From the NCBI GenBank assembly GCA_014799665.1, contig JAAVHP010000029.1, forward strand, positions 1 through 64,000: DNA of 64,000 bases, given 5' to 3'. Below are positions 34,312-43,308 of the stretch, piece by piece. Position numbers and translations under genes: made by a program. Below the pieces are notes generated by a model. The model was not told the origin of the DNA. It was given only the letters and a program-made list of their open reading frames with translations, and did not search any database. Position 1 is the stretch's first letter, and each line of letters starts with the position of its first letter. This DNA is from Clostridiales bacterium (lineage in GTDB: Bacteria > Bacillota > Clostridia > Christensenellales > Pumilibacteraceae).

Positions 34312-34971
34312 TTACCTATATAATGAAGTCAGTATCGAATAAGTTTTCAGTCTTTTCTTAGCCGCCTTAAACCTCGGCATATACTTTCCTACCTCTTGCC
34401 AAAACGCCGCGCTGTGGTCGTGGTGAACGGTGTGCGACAGCTCGTGAACGAGCACGTACTCTACAAGCTCGCTGTCGAGCATGGCGAGCCGCCAATTGAG
34501 CATGATATTGCATTTGCCGTCGCAACTGCCCCATTTGGTCTTGGCGTTGGTGAGCGAAAACTCGCCGTACTTTAAGCCTATGCGCGCCGAGCACTCGTCG
34601 AGCAATAGTTTTAACTCGGTCTTGGCTATTCGTTTATACCACTGCGCTATCGCGTAAAACCTATTACCCTCATACTTTTCGGGCAAGAGCAATTTGCCGT
34701 TGTCGAACGCCGTGCGCTTGCGTTCCGCCGAAATCTCAACCGCGTAAAACGCGCCGTGATAGAGAATATTTTGACCGTTTATGACAGTGGATAACGCATC
34801 CGTCTTACGCTTGCTTTCGGCTAATTTTTTAGCTATCCAACCGCTCTTTTCCGCTAAGAATTTTTCTATATACTCCTTAGACGTCTTTAAAGGCGCTTTA
34901 ACGACCACTTCGCCGCCCGTTATGCAAATAGACAAGGTCTTGCGATTGCTTCGTATAAGCTTATATTCCAT
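34312..34971 (-). CDS. YgjP-like (DUF45) zinc metallopeptidase-fold protein
   Basis: A 219-residue protein of the YgjP/DUF45 family. The zinc motif is HELSHTVHHDHSAAFW (His-Glu-x-x-His plus a third His), preceded by TKWGSCDGKCNIMLNWRL, the family's hallmark block. The fold resembles WLM/SprT metalloproteases, and some members are thought to be proteases of damaged or crosslinked proteins; the substrate is unknown. The start ATG at 34971 lies 11 bases inside tgt; a longer frame from 35031 has no family similarity at its N-terminus. Confidence 0.88.
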   Translation of the reverse strand: MEYKLIRSNRKTLSICITGGEVVVKAPLKTSKEYIEKFLAEKSGWIAKKLAESKRKTDALSTVINGQNILYHGAFYAVEISAERKRTAFDNGKLLLPEKYEGNRFYAIAQWYKRIAKTELKLLLDECSARIGLKYGEFSLTNAKTKWGSCDGKCNIMLNWRLAMLDSELVEYVLVHELSHTVHHDHSAAFWQEVGKYMPRFKAAKKRLKTYSILTSLYR

Positions 34972-36115
34972 CGGCAAAATCGGTAGGTTTAACGTTGTCG
35001 GTGTACTCTTTTCGCGTGCGCATCTCGGCAATGAAATCGCCGTATCGGTCGTTCATTATCGCCTCGCGTATGCGCGCCATCAGGTGCGTTAGGTAGTACA
35101 AATTGTGGTAGGAAATGAGTCGCGCGCCGAGCACCTCGCCCGCGTTTATCAAGTGACGAAGGTAGCCGCGCGTAAAGTGCGTGCAGGTATAGCAATCGCA
35201 TTCGGGGTCGAGCGGAGTAAAGTCCTCTTTATATGCGGCGTTCCTTACAGTGATTTTTCCACCGCTCGTGTACGCCAGACCGTTGCGCGCGGTGCGCGTA
35301 GGCAAAACGCAGTCGAACATATCTATGCCGCGAAGTACGCCCTCCGCCAAGCAGTCGGGACTGCCCACGCCCATGAGATAGCGCGGCATATTTTGAGGAT
35401 ATTCGGGGCGAAGCGCGTCGAGCATTCTGTACATGACCTTTTTGGGCTCGCCTACCGACAGCCCGCCGATCGCGATACCGCACTTGGCAAACGGCACGGA
35501 CTGCCGCGCCGACTGCACGCGAAGGTCCTCGAACATATTGCCCTGAATTATGGGGAACAGCATTTGCTCGTCGTTCTTGTGATGGTTGTGACAGCGTTCG
35601 AGCCAGCGCGTAGTGCGGTCGAGCGCACGCGATGCGTACTTCTTGTCGCAATCGGGCGAACTACACTCGTCGAACGCCATAATTATATCCGAGCCGAGCG
35701 CGTTCTGAATATCTATCGACTTTTCGGGCGTGAAATAATGCCTCGAGCCGTCGAGGTGCGAGCTGAACTCCACGCCGTCGTCCGTTATCTTGTTTAGGTT
35801 GGACAGCGAAAAAACCTGAAAGCCGCCGCTGTCGGTAAGAATGGGCTTGTGCCAATCCATGAACTTATGCAACCCGCCAGCCTTTTTTACAAGCTCCTCG
35901 CCGGGGCGCATATACAGGTGGTAAGTATTGGCAAGCAAAATATCCGCGCCGAGTTCTTCCACCTCGTACGGCGCGAGCGTTTTGACAGTCGCTTGCGTGC
36001 CGACGGGCATGAACACGGGCGTTTTGATAACGCCGTGCGGCGTAGTGAACTCGCCCACTCTCGCGCCCGTTTGCTTGCAAACGTGTATTTCCTTAAACGA
36101 AAACTTTTCAGACAT
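34961..36115 (-). CDS. tgt: tRNA-guanine transglycosylase (queuine synthesis)
   Basis: A 384-residue enzyme that swaps guanine-34 for preQ1 in tRNAs with GUN anticodons. Active-site Asp in LTDSGGFQVFSL and second Asp in FDCVLPTRTARNG. The zinc site is CDCYTCTHFTRGYLRHL with the later His in ISYHNLYYL. It works just before QueA, whose gene is upstream across repeat copy C. A bacterial homodimeric type by length. Confidence 0.97.
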   Translation of the reverse strand: MSEKFSFKEIHVCKQTGARVGEFTTPHGVIKTPVFMPVGTQATVKTLAPYEVEELGADILLANTYHLYMRPGEELVKKAGGLHKFMDWHKPILTDSGGFQVFSLSNLNKITDDGVEFSSHLDGSRHYFTPEKSIDIQNALGSDIIMAFDECSSPDCDKKYASRALDRTTRWLERCHNHHKNDEQMLFPIIQGNMFEDLRVQSARQSVPFAKCGIAIGGLSVGEPKKVMYRMLDALRPEYPQNMPRYLMGVGSPDCLAEGVLRGIDMFDCVLPTRTARNGLAYTSGGKITVRNAAYKEDFTPLDPECDCYTCTHFTRGYLRHLINAGEVLGARLISYHNLYYLTHLMARIREAIMNDRYGDFIAEMRTRKEYTDNVKPTDFADGI

Positions 36116-36185
36116 TGTTATCCTTGATTATTATTGTTATACTATTAGGACTATTTTAAAGCTGAGTGACATCCACAATGTACCA

Positions 36186-36313
36186 CTTTGAGAGCGTAGG
36201 CGCGGCGCAGACGGGCAACAGTTGTGAGGAGGCGACGGGAGTGTACACAAAAGTACATGACCGAGCCTCCGAGCAAGCGTAGCCCGTATCCGCCGATGCA
36301 TACGCGCTCAAAG
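36186..36313. repeat. Long-hairpin element, copy C
   Basis: 128 bp. Outer stem CTTTGAG-GCGTA (from 36186)/TACGC-CTCAAAG (to 36313) with one A-G mismatch. GGAGGC/GCCTCC inner stem and TGTAC-ACAAAA-GTACA tip. The TGA stop of queA (complement of 36308-36310) is part of the outer arm. Confidence 0.85.
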
Positions 36314-37330
36314 GAAGAAACAGGCATCTCCAAATGAGAAAAACCTATACCCTTCCTTCACTGCGGTATTATAAATATCGAGCGTAGTTTCTCTGCCGAT
36401 CAACGCGCTTACTAGCATTATGAGCGTTGACTCCGGCAGGTGGAAATTGGTTATCAGCGATTTAACGACCTTGAATTTATAGGACGGATAAATGAAAATA
36501 CTCGTTTCGCCGCTGCCCGCTATTACCTTTCCGTCGGGGGTTGACGACGATTCCAGAACGCGTACCGACGTAGTGCCGACAGCTATCACACGCCTACCCT
36601 CGGCGATAGCCGCGTTTATCTTGTTTGCGGCTTCCTCGCTCACGCTGTAAAACTCGCTGTGCATTTTGTGGTCTGTGATCTCGTCGGTCTTAACGGGTAA
36701 GAACGTACCTAAACCGACGTGTAATAGCACGTCCACAAACTCCACACCCATAGCTTTCAGCTCGTCCATAAGCCTATCGGTAAAGTGCAGTCCTGCAGTC
36801 GGCGCGGCGGACGAGCCTTCCTTTTCGGCATATACCGTTTGATACCTGTCTATGCTTTTAAGCTCGTTATGGATATAGTGCGGGAGAGGTACTTCGCCTA
36901 TGCGGTTTAGTATTTGCTCGAACACGCCGTCATAGCTGAACCGCAGCGTGCGCGCGCCTTCCTCGCCCTCGCCCACTATCTCGCCCATCAAGTCGTCGGC
37001 GAAAACAAGCTTACTTCCTACTTTCGCGCGCTTGGCGGGGCGGCAAAGCGATTCCCAAGTGTCCTTATCTATGCGCTTATGCAATAGGAACGATATTTTC
37101 GCGCCCGTGTCCGTTTTGGTACCGACGACGCGCGCGGGCAGAACCTTGGTGTTATTGACTACGAGAAGGTCGCCTTTTTTTAGCAGTTTGGGCAGATCGT
37201 AGAAATGCAAATGCTCCATGTTTCCGCTTAGGCTATCGTAAACCAAAAGCCGCGAACTGTCGCGCGGCTCGATAGGTGTTTGAGCGATCTGCTCTTTTGG
37301 CAGGTCGTAATAGAAATCGCTTTTATTCAT
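36308..37330 (-). CDS. queA: S-adenosylmethionine:tRNA ribosyltransferase-isomerase
   Basis: A 340-residue enzyme that adds the ribosyl part of SAM to preQ1-tRNA, giving epoxyqueuosine. Recognisable parts: FYYDLPKEQIAQTPIEPRDSSRLLV at the N-terminus, VVNNTKVLPARV, AAPTAGLHFT, LHVGLGTFLPV and TNFHLPESTLIMLVSAL. Length is normal. It overlaps ruvB by 8 bases and precedes tgt, the usual ruvB-queA-tgt order of Firmicutes. Confidence 0.97.
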   Translation of the reverse strand: MNKSDFYYDLPKEQIAQTPIEPRDSSRLLVYDSLSGNMEHLHFYDLPKLLKKGDLLVVNNTKVLPARVVGTKTDTGAKISFLLHKRIDKDTWESLCRPAKRAKVGSKLVFADDLMGEIVGEGEEGARTLRFSYDGVFEQILNRIGEVPLPHYIHNELKSIDRYQTVYAEKEGSSAAPTAGLHFTDRLMDELKAMGVEFVDVLLHVGLGTFLPVKTDEITDHKMHSEFYSVSEEAANKINAAIAEGRRVIAVGTTSVRVLESSSTPDGKVIAGSGETSIFIYPSYKFKVVKSLITNFHLPESTLIMLVSALIGRETTLDIYNTAVKEGYRFFSFGDACFFL

Positions 37331-38369
37331 CTTTTTTATCTAAGTCGAGAAATGACAGTTGCTCGGCGGCTTTTTTGGGCGGCTTAATATTTAAGTGCTT
37401 ATACGCCGCGCCGAGCGCAATGCGGCCGCGAGGAGTTCTAGCTATAAATCCGAGCTGAATGAGATACGGCTCGATAACATCCTCTATCGTTCCCGCGTCC
37501 TCGTTTATCGCGGCGGCGAGCGTGTCGAGCCCCGTCGGTCCGCCCTCGAATTTCTCGACGAGCGCGGACAGTAATTTTATATCGTTGTAGTCGAGCCCGA
37601 GCGGGTCGATCTCCATGTCGTTGAGCGCTTTGACCGTTATATCGAGCGCGATATTGCCGTTGTTGTACACCTCGGCGAAATCGCGCACGCGCTTTAACAA
37701 GCGGTTGGCTATACGCGGTGTGCCGCGCGAACGCGAAGCGAGCTCTTTCGCCGCGTCGTCGTCTATCGAAATTTTAAGAAGCCTTGCCGAGCGCTTGACT
37801 ATGCGCACGAGATCGTCCGCCGAGTACGGTTCGAGCCGACAAATAACGCCGAACCTGTCGCGAAGGGGCCCCGTAAGCATACCCGCGCGCGTGGTCGCTC
37901 CTACGAGCGTGAACTTATTGAGATTGAGCCTTATAGAAGTCGCGCCCGCGCCCTTGCCCGTCGAAATATCGAGCGCAAAGTCTTCCATTGCGGGATACAA
38001 CACTTCTTCTATCGAGTGGTTGAGCCTGTGGATCTCGTCGAGGAACAGCACGTCGCGCTCTTGCATATTGGTAAGCAACGAAGCAAGGTTTGCCGCGCGC
38101 TCGATGCCCGGACCGCTCGTAACCTTGATTTCAACGCCGAGCTCCGCCGCAATGATATGCGCGAGCGTGGTCTTACCCAGCCCCGGCGGACCGTACAGAA
38201 GAACGTGGTCGAGCGCCTCACCGCGCGCCTTGCTCGCCGCTACGTACACTTTAAGAAGCGACTTGACCTTGTCCTGACCGATATAGTCGTCGAAGGTGGT
38301 AGGCCTCAGCGACGTATCGCCGTCGTCGGTGATGAGCTCTCTATTGGCAATAAAACGTTTATCGTTCAT
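37323..38369 (-). CDS. ruvB: Holliday-junction branch-migration ATPase RuvB
   Basis: A 348-residue AAA+ motor that drives branch migration with RuvA. Walker A GPPGLGKTTLAHI, Walker B FLDEIHRL, sensor 1 VGATTRAGML, arginine finger in GPLRDRFG, and a C-terminal winged helix (GFIARTPRGRIA). Length is standard. It starts 20 bases after ruvA and runs into queA. Confidence 0.98.
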   Translation of the reverse strand: MNDKRFIANRELITDDGDTSLRPTTFDDYIGQDKVKSLLKVYVAASKARGEALDHVLLYGPPGLGKTTLAHIIAAELGVEIKVTSGPGIERAANLASLLTNMQERDVLFLDEIHRLNHSIEEVLYPAMEDFALDISTGKGAGATSIRLNLNKFTLVGATTRAGMLTGPLRDRFGVICRLEPYSADDLVRIVKRSARLLKISIDDDAAKELASRSRGTPRIANRLLKRVRDFAEVYNNGNIALDITVKALNDMEIDPLGLDYNDIKLLSALVEKFEGGPTGLDTLAAAINEDAGTIEDVIEPYLIQLGFIARTPRGRIALGAAYKHLNIKPPKKAAEQLSFLDLDKKDE

Positions 38370-38388
38370 AAATTTCTCGTATTATGCT

Positions 38389-38967
38389 TTAACCTTTTAA
38401 TACGGCGCGGATGATTTCCTCAGTCGACATATCGGGCCCCGCCACTTTTTTGATAGCGGCTTCCGCTTCCTTGCGTTCGTATCCGAGCCCCATGAGCGCC
38501 GCAAGCACTTTATCGTCGACGGGCTGAACGTTAAGCACGTCGCCTACCGTAAGTCCCGCGTCCACGTTATCGGCTATTTTATTCTTTAATTCGAGCGCGA
38601 TACGCTCCGCCGTCTTTTTGCCTACGCCTTTTATCGTAGAGAGCGCGGCCACGTCGGCGCACGCTATCGCCTGTAAGAGCCTGTCCTGCGCCATGCCGCC
38701 GAGAACGGTCACGGCGAGCTTGGGTCCTACGCCCGACACGGTTATCAAAAGCAAAAACAGCTCGCGTTCTTTTTCGTCGCTAAACCCGAAAAGCTCTATC
38801 GCGTCGTCGCGTACAGCCATGTATACGGGGAAGCTCGCCGTAGGGTTACCTATCGCACGAGCGCAAGCGGCGGAAGTTGCGGTAAGCGCAAACCCCACGC
38901 CGCCGCAATCGACGACTACGCGGTTTTCGCCCACCGAAGCTACCTTGCCCGAAACGTAATCAAACAT
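38389..38967 (-). CDS. ruvA: Holliday-junction-binding protein RuvA
   Basis: A 192-residue tetrameric junction binder. An N-terminal OB domain (MFDYVSGKVASVGENRVVVDCGGVGF), two helix-hairpin-helix units (LITVSGVGPKLAVTVLGG and LSTIKGVGKKTAERIALELK), and domain III that binds RuvB (ALMGLGYERKEAEAAI). It lies 10 bases after recA. Confidence 0.97.
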   Translation of the reverse strand: MFDYVSGKVASVGENRVVVDCGGVGFALTATSAACARAIGNPTASFPVYMAVRDDAIELFGFSDEKERELFLLLITVSGVGPKLAVTVLGGMAQDRLLQAIACADVAALSTIKGVGKKTAERIALELKNKIADNVDAGLTVGDVLNVQPVDDKVLAALMGLGYERKEAEAAIKKVAGPDMSTEEIIRAVLKG

Positions 38968-38976
38968 AACTATCTA

Positions 38977-40056
38977 TTATTCCGCGTCGTCGTCCGAGCT
39001 TTCGCCGTCCTCGAACGGTATGCCGCCCTTTTGCACGACGAGATCGCGGATCTTGACTTCGAGCTCTTGCATAAGCTCGGGGCGCGAAAGAATGATCGAC
39101 TTGACGGTTTCTCTGCCCTGACCGAGCCGCTCGTCGTTATACGAGAACCACGAGCCGCTCTTAACGATAATGCCGTTATCGATAGCCATATCGAGGATAA
39201 CGCCCTCGTTTGATATGCCCTTGCCGAAAATCAAATCGAATTCGCAGGTCTTGAAGGGAGGCGCAAGCTTGTTCTTTACGATCTTGACCTTGGTGCGGTT
39301 GCCGATGATGTTCGCGCCGTCTTTGAGCGGCTCGCCCTTTCTTACGTCGAGCCGAACGCTCGAATAGAATTTAAGCGCTTTGCCGCCGGGCGTGACCTCG
39401 GGGTTGCCGTACATAACGCCGATTTTTTCGCGGAGCTGGTTGATGAAGATTATGCAGGTCTTGGTCTTGTTGCAAACGCCAGCGATCTTACGAAGCGCCT
39501 GCGACATGAGCCTGGCTTGAAGACCTACGTGGCTCTCGCCGATCTCGCCGTTGATCTCGGCTTGCGGAGTAAGCGCGGCGACCGAGTCGATAACGACTAC
39601 GCTCATGGCGCTCGAACGCACAAGCTGCTCGGCAATGTCGAGCGCTTGCTCACCGTTGTCGGGCTGGCATATATAGAGTCTGGAAAGGTCGATACCGAGC
39701 TTTTGCGCGTACACGGGATCGAGCGCGTGCTCCGCGTCGATGAACGCGACCATACCACCCGTCTTTTGCGTTTCGGCGATCACGTGGAGCGCAAGCGTGG
39801 TTTTACCGCTGCTCTCGGGTCCGTAGATCTCGACTATCCTTCCGCACGGAAGTCCGCCGATACCGAGCGCGAGGTCTAGCGACAAGCAGCCCGTGGGAAT
39901 AGCATCGACGGGCGCGGCAACGCTGTCCGTCATGCGCATGATAGAGCCCTTACCGTAATTCTTTTCGATCTGGGCGATCGTGTCGGCAAGCGCTTTTTCC
40001 TTTTCCGCCTGCGTCATGTCGGTGTTGTAGACTTTGAACTTTTCTTTCTTATCCAT
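38977..40056 (-). CDS. recA: RecA recombinase
   Basis: A 359-residue strand-exchange ATPase and LexA co-protease. Walker A GPESSGKTTLALH, Walker B VVIDSVAALTP, loop L1 GEIGESHVGLQARLMSQALRK and L2 FINQLREKIGVMYGNPEVTPGGKALKFY are all intact. The C-terminal tail is acidic (EDGESSDDDAE). Ribosome site AGAGGT. It lies between cinA and ruvA, so competence/NAD-salvage, recombination and junction processing are read together. Confidence 0.99.
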   Translation of the reverse strand: MDKKEKFKVYNTDMTQAEKEKALADTIAQIEKNYGKGSIMRMTDSVAAPVDAIPTGCLSLDLALGIGGLPCGRIVEIYGPESSGKTTLALHVIAETQKTGGMVAFIDAEHALDPVYAQKLGIDLSRLYICQPDNGEQALDIAEQLVRSSAMSVVVIDSVAALTPQAEINGEIGESHVGLQARLMSQALRKIAGVCNKTKTCIIFINQLREKIGVMYGNPEVTPGGKALKFYSSVRLDVRKGEPLKDGANIIGNRTKVKIVKNKLAPPFKTCEFDLIFGKGISNEGVILDMAIDNGIIVKSGSWFSYNDERLGQGRETVKSIILSRPELMQELEVKIRDLVVQKGGIPFEDGESSDDDAE

Positions 40057-40077
40057 GATATACCTCTTTTGGTTTTA

Positions 40078-41343
40078 CTACTGATTATCGTCGTCGCTCG
40101 TTACGATATCGGGCATGAGCGACGGAGCTATGAACTGCGTCTGTTGTTGTTGCTGGGTCGGTTGTTGCTGAGGCTGCGCCGCGGTCGCATACTGCTGGCT
40201 TACGGGCTGCTGCTGCGGTGCGTACTGCTGTGCGCCGTACTGTTGTTGCTGTGCCGCCGCGTACTGCTGTTGCTGCGCGGCTTGCGCTCTGCGGCGTTTG
40301 AGCTTTTGCTTATAGCTGACTAGGCTCTCGTACAAAAGGAACATAGCGTTTTTAACGCCCGATTTGATATTTGTTTCGCGGTCGCTGCCGAACGTGTACT
40401 TGACGACGGCGATACTCTTTTCGCTCGCTATGCCGAGCGCGACGAAGCACAAGCCCGCGTTGCCGTTCTGCACGGTAGGACCTGCATTACCCGTAGTCGC
40501 TATCGCTATATCGCAATCACCGCTCGACATGAGCCCGAGCGCCATATTGTAAGCGGTGTCGCCGCTTACCGCGCCGTGCTCGGCTATGACTTCGAGCGGA
40601 ACGCCCAATCGCTTGTTTTTGGAAGTAATGGAGTACGTTACCAAGTCTTCTACGAGATACTCGCTCGCGCCGGGAAGCATCGTGAACGCCGAGCCGAGCG
40701 CGCCGCCCGTGAAGCTTTCGGCGATCTTGATTTTGAGCCCTTCCTCGGCAAGCATTTGCGCAACGCGCTCCGTTATGCTTATCCTATCGTATGAATACGT
40801 GCAGCCGTACAAAAGCTCGTTGAGTTTAAGCGAGATACCGTTCATCTCCTCTTTTGCCATGGTTGCGGCGCAGCGCGCGTGGACCTCGCACTCCAAAAAG
40901 TCGGGGAAAAATCCGAGCTGTACCTTGCTCTTTTTTCCCATATAGTCTTTTAATAAAGTTCTAAGCTCGGCTTCGGACTTGCCGTACGTTTTGAAAACAA
41001 TAACGCCGAATTTCTTTTTGCTTTTCTTGTTTAAAAGCGGGATAAACTTTTCGGTCAAAAACTCCGGCGTTATCTCGCGCGACACGCTGTGAATTTTGCC
41101 GTCCAAATCAAAGTTTTCGGGGCGCGACGACAGCGTGTCCTTATACGTATCGTAGAACGCGTTGATATTGCCCGATATCACTATCGCGTCGCAAACGGAA
41201 CGAAGTTGATTGAGCGCAAAGTCTATATCGGAAGCGCCAACCGTCATAATGACATCAAGCGTATGCCCGTTATCGAACAATGCGATCTTCGCTTCCCGAA
41301 CGTCGACGGGCTGTTTATCTATTGCCAAAAAACCGACTTTCAT
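40078..41343 (-). CDS. cinA: CinA-like protein with divergent N-terminus and Gln-rich tail
   Basis: A 421-residue protein. Residues about 1-170 replace the usual molybdopterin-binding-like domain and only loosely resemble it (VGASDIDFALNQLRSVCDAIVISG). Residues about 185-345 are the CinA amidohydrolase domain: VAQMLAEEGLKIKIAESFTGGALGSAF, DLVTYSITSKNKRLGV, AVSGDTAYNMALG, ATTGNAGP. The usual Ser-Cys of ESCTGG is Ser-Phe here. Residues about 355-421 are a Gln/Ala/Tyr-rich low-complexity tail (QQQQYAAAQQQQYG), unusual for CinA. The family deamidates NMN or cleaves ADP-ribose. It sits directly before recA as in Bacillus. Confidence 0.88.
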   Translation of the reverse strand: MKVGFLAIDKQPVDVREAKIALFDNGHTLDVIMTVGASDIDFALNQLRSVCDAIVISGNINAFYDTYKDTLSSRPENFDLDGKIHSVSREITPEFLTEKFIPLLNKKSKKKFGVIVFKTYGKSEAELRTLLKDYMGKKSKVQLGFFPDFLECEVHARCAATMAKEEMNGISLKLNELLYGCTYSYDRISITERVAQMLAEEGLKIKIAESFTGGALGSAFTMLPGASEYLVEDLVTYSITSKNKRLGVPLEVIAEHGAVSGDTAYNMALGLMSSGDCDIAIATTGNAGPTVQNGNAGLCFVALGIASEKSIAVVKYTFGSDRETNIKSGVKNAMFLLYESLVSYKQKLKRRRAQAAQQQQYAAAQQQQYGAQQYAPQQQPVSQQYATAAQPQQQPTQQQQQTQFIAPSLMPDIVTSDDDNQ

Positions 41344-41361
41344 GCTTTTCTCTCCTCGCGT

Positions 41362-41952
41362 TTAATCTGCCAATACTTGCTTGTTTTTAATAAGATAATG
41401 CGCGCCCGATATAACGGTCAAAAGCGTTGCGAGCGACAGGAGCGCGAACCCGCCGTAGAAGAACACTATGCCCGCCATCTCGTTCCAAGCGTAGAAATCG
41501 GTCACGGGTATTAGCGCGAACGTAGCCATCATTTGGACCATAGTTTTTATCTTACCCGTTATATCCGCGGCTATAACCACGCGCTTATCGGCGGCTACTG
41601 TCCTAAATACGCTTATCATAAGCTCGCGCGACAGTATGAGCGTGGTATACACGGCTATCAATATGGTATAAACGTTTGCAGGCTCGACGATAGGCGCGGT
41701 AACGCAAATAGCGATCAGCGAGCTCGCTACGAGCATTTTGTCCGCAACGGGATCGACGAACTTACCGAAGTTTGTTACAAGATTATTCTTGCGTGCGATA
41801 TAGCCGTCCAGAAAGTCTGTAACGCACGCCAAAAAATACACGCCGAGCGCAGCCGCTTTGTGCCCCTCGAACTCGACGAAATAAAGCACTATAAACACAG
41901 GGATCATAACCACGCGGAATAACGTGAGCCTGTTCGGTAAATTCATTTTCAT
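41362..41952 (-). CDS. pgsA: CDP-diacylglycerol-glycerol-3-phosphate 3-phosphatidyltransferase
   Basis: A 196-residue integral membrane enzyme that makes phosphatidylglycerol phosphate. The CDP-alcohol phosphotransferase motif is present as ACVTDFLDGYIARKNNLVTNFGKFVDPVADK (D-x2-D-G-x2-A-R-x8-G-x3-D-x3-D). About six membrane helices. Its ATG overlaps the rimO stop (ATGA). Order rimO-pgsA-cinA-recA matches that of many Firmicutes. Confidence 0.96.
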   Translation of the reverse strand: MKMNLPNRLTLFRVVMIPVFIVLYFVEFEGHKAAALGVYFLACVTDFLDGYIARKNNLVTNFGKFVDPVADKMLVASSLIAICVTAPIVEPANVYTILIAVYTTLILSRELMISVFRTVAADKRVVIAADITGKIKTMVQMMATFALIPVTDFYAWNEMAGIVFFYGGFALLSLATLLTVISGAHYLIKNKQVLAD

Positions 41953-43277
41953 TGATCGATCTCCTCGTCTATGTAGTCGGTGCCGACCGCCGTGCCGTAA
42001 AGGTCGTAATCGTCGTACCCGTCTATATTGACCTCGTAATAATTGCCTACGTCCACGCCGTTCGCTTTGAAGTACACAACGCCGTCCACGTCGGGGGTCT
42101 GAAAATCGGCGCGCCCGATAAACATATTTTTATCGAAATCTACGTCCTCGTAAAGCACCCTTATCGTTTTGCCGACGAGCGATTTATTGAACTCGCGCGT
42201 TGCCGCCGTACAGAGCGCGCCGAGCGTTTTTACGCGCTTTATCTTGTCCGCTTTTTTGACCTGGTCGGGCAGTCGCGCCGCAGCCGTACCGTCCTCTTTG
42301 GAATAAGCGAATACGCCCGCATACTCGGGCATGCATGTATTTACGAAGTCGCACAGCTCGTCGAACTCGGCTTGCGTTTCGCCGGGGAACCCGACCATGA
42401 GCGTGGTACGCACGACTATGCCGTTATCGTGAAGCTTGTTTACGAGCGTGCGTATCGCAGAGCCCGTAGTGCGCCTGTTCATAAGCTTTAAAATCTTATC
42501 CGAAGCGTGCTGAACGGGTATATCGATATACTTGACTATGTTGGGCGTGGTTGCGATAAGCTCGATAAGCTCGTCCGTCACCTGCTCGGGATAGCAGTAC
42601 AATAACCGAATATTTGCGCTAAGCCCCGACAGCTTTTTCAAAAGCGACACGAGCGACTCGCCTATATCCAGCCCGTAACGCGTTACGTCCTGCGCTACGA
42701 GTATAAGCTCTTTCACGCCGTCGGTGACGAGCGACTCGGCTTCTTTCAATATGTCGTCAACAGGTCTTGAACGATATTCGCCGCGTATTTTCGGGATCGT
42801 GCAAAACGTGCATTTGTTGTTGCAGCCCTCGGCTATTTTGAGATAGGCTACGTGCGGATAGGTCGTAAGAAGCCGTCCGCAATTCTCCGCCGAATAAAAC
42901 GTATTCTCGTCAGCGTTGCCGATTTCGTCGGTCTCGAATTCAAGTATATCTTTGAGCTTTTCGTACTCGAACGCGCCCAAAAAGGCGTCGACCTCGGGCA
43001 GTTCTTTTATGAGCTCGTCCTTGTGTTTTTGTGGCAGACAGCCCGTGACGATAAGCTTTTTGCACTTGCCCGATTTTTTGAGCTCGGCGCATTCGAGAAT
43101 GGTGTCTATACTTTCCTGCCGCGCACTCTCGATAAACGCGCAAGTGTTGATAATAATAACGTCCGCGTCCGCAACGTCGCTTACGGCATAACCGCCGCGC
43201 ACTACTCTGAAAAGTATGTGCTCGGTGTCTACCCTGTTTTTATCACAACCGAGTGATATAACCGCAACGTTTTTCAT
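41949..43277 (-). CDS. rimO: Ribosomal protein uS12 methylthiotransferase RimO
   Basis: A 442-residue radical-SAM methylthiotransferase that modifies Asp-88/89 of ribosomal protein S12. An N-terminal UPF0004 domain with cysteines (SLGCDKNRVDTE, INTCAFIESARQES, VTGCLPQ), the radical-SAM motif CNNKCTFCTIPKIRG and a C-terminal TRAM domain. FIESARQESID distinguishes RimO from MiaB. Ribosome site GAGG before ATG 43277. Repeat copy D separates it from ftsK upstream. Confidence 0.96.
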   Translation of the reverse strand: MKNVAVISLGCDKNRVDTEHILFRVVRGGYAVSDVADADVIIINTCAFIESARQESIDTILECAELKKSGKCKKLIVTGCLPQKHKDELIKELPEVDAFLGAFEYEKLKDILEFETDEIGNADENTFYSAENCGRLLTTYPHVAYLKIAEGCNNKCTFCTIPKIRGEYRSRPVDDILKEAESLVTDGVKELILVAQDVTRYGLDIGESLVSLLKKLSGLSANIRLLYCYPEQVTDELIELIATTPNIVKYIDIPVQHASDKILKLMNRRTTGSAIRTLVNKLHDNGIVVRTTLMVGFPGETQAEFDELCDFVNTCMPEYAGVFAYSKEDGTAAARLPDQVKKADKIKRVKTLGALCTAATREFNKSLVGKTIRVLYEDVDFDKNMFIGRADFQTPDVDGVVYFKANGVDVGNYYEVNIDGYDDYDLYGTAVGTDYIDEEIDQ

Positions 43278-43308
43278 TCGAACCTCATGTGTTTAGAAAT
43301 AAGCTTGA

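Noticed and set aside
29898..36333. Small frames in hairpin copies A and C that give similar peptides (GGLVMYVYVHSRRLL and GGSVMYFCVHSRRLL)
   Set aside because: The similarity comes from the shared DNA element; there is no common start, the frame differs in copy B, and the stems covary as base pairs rather than as codons.
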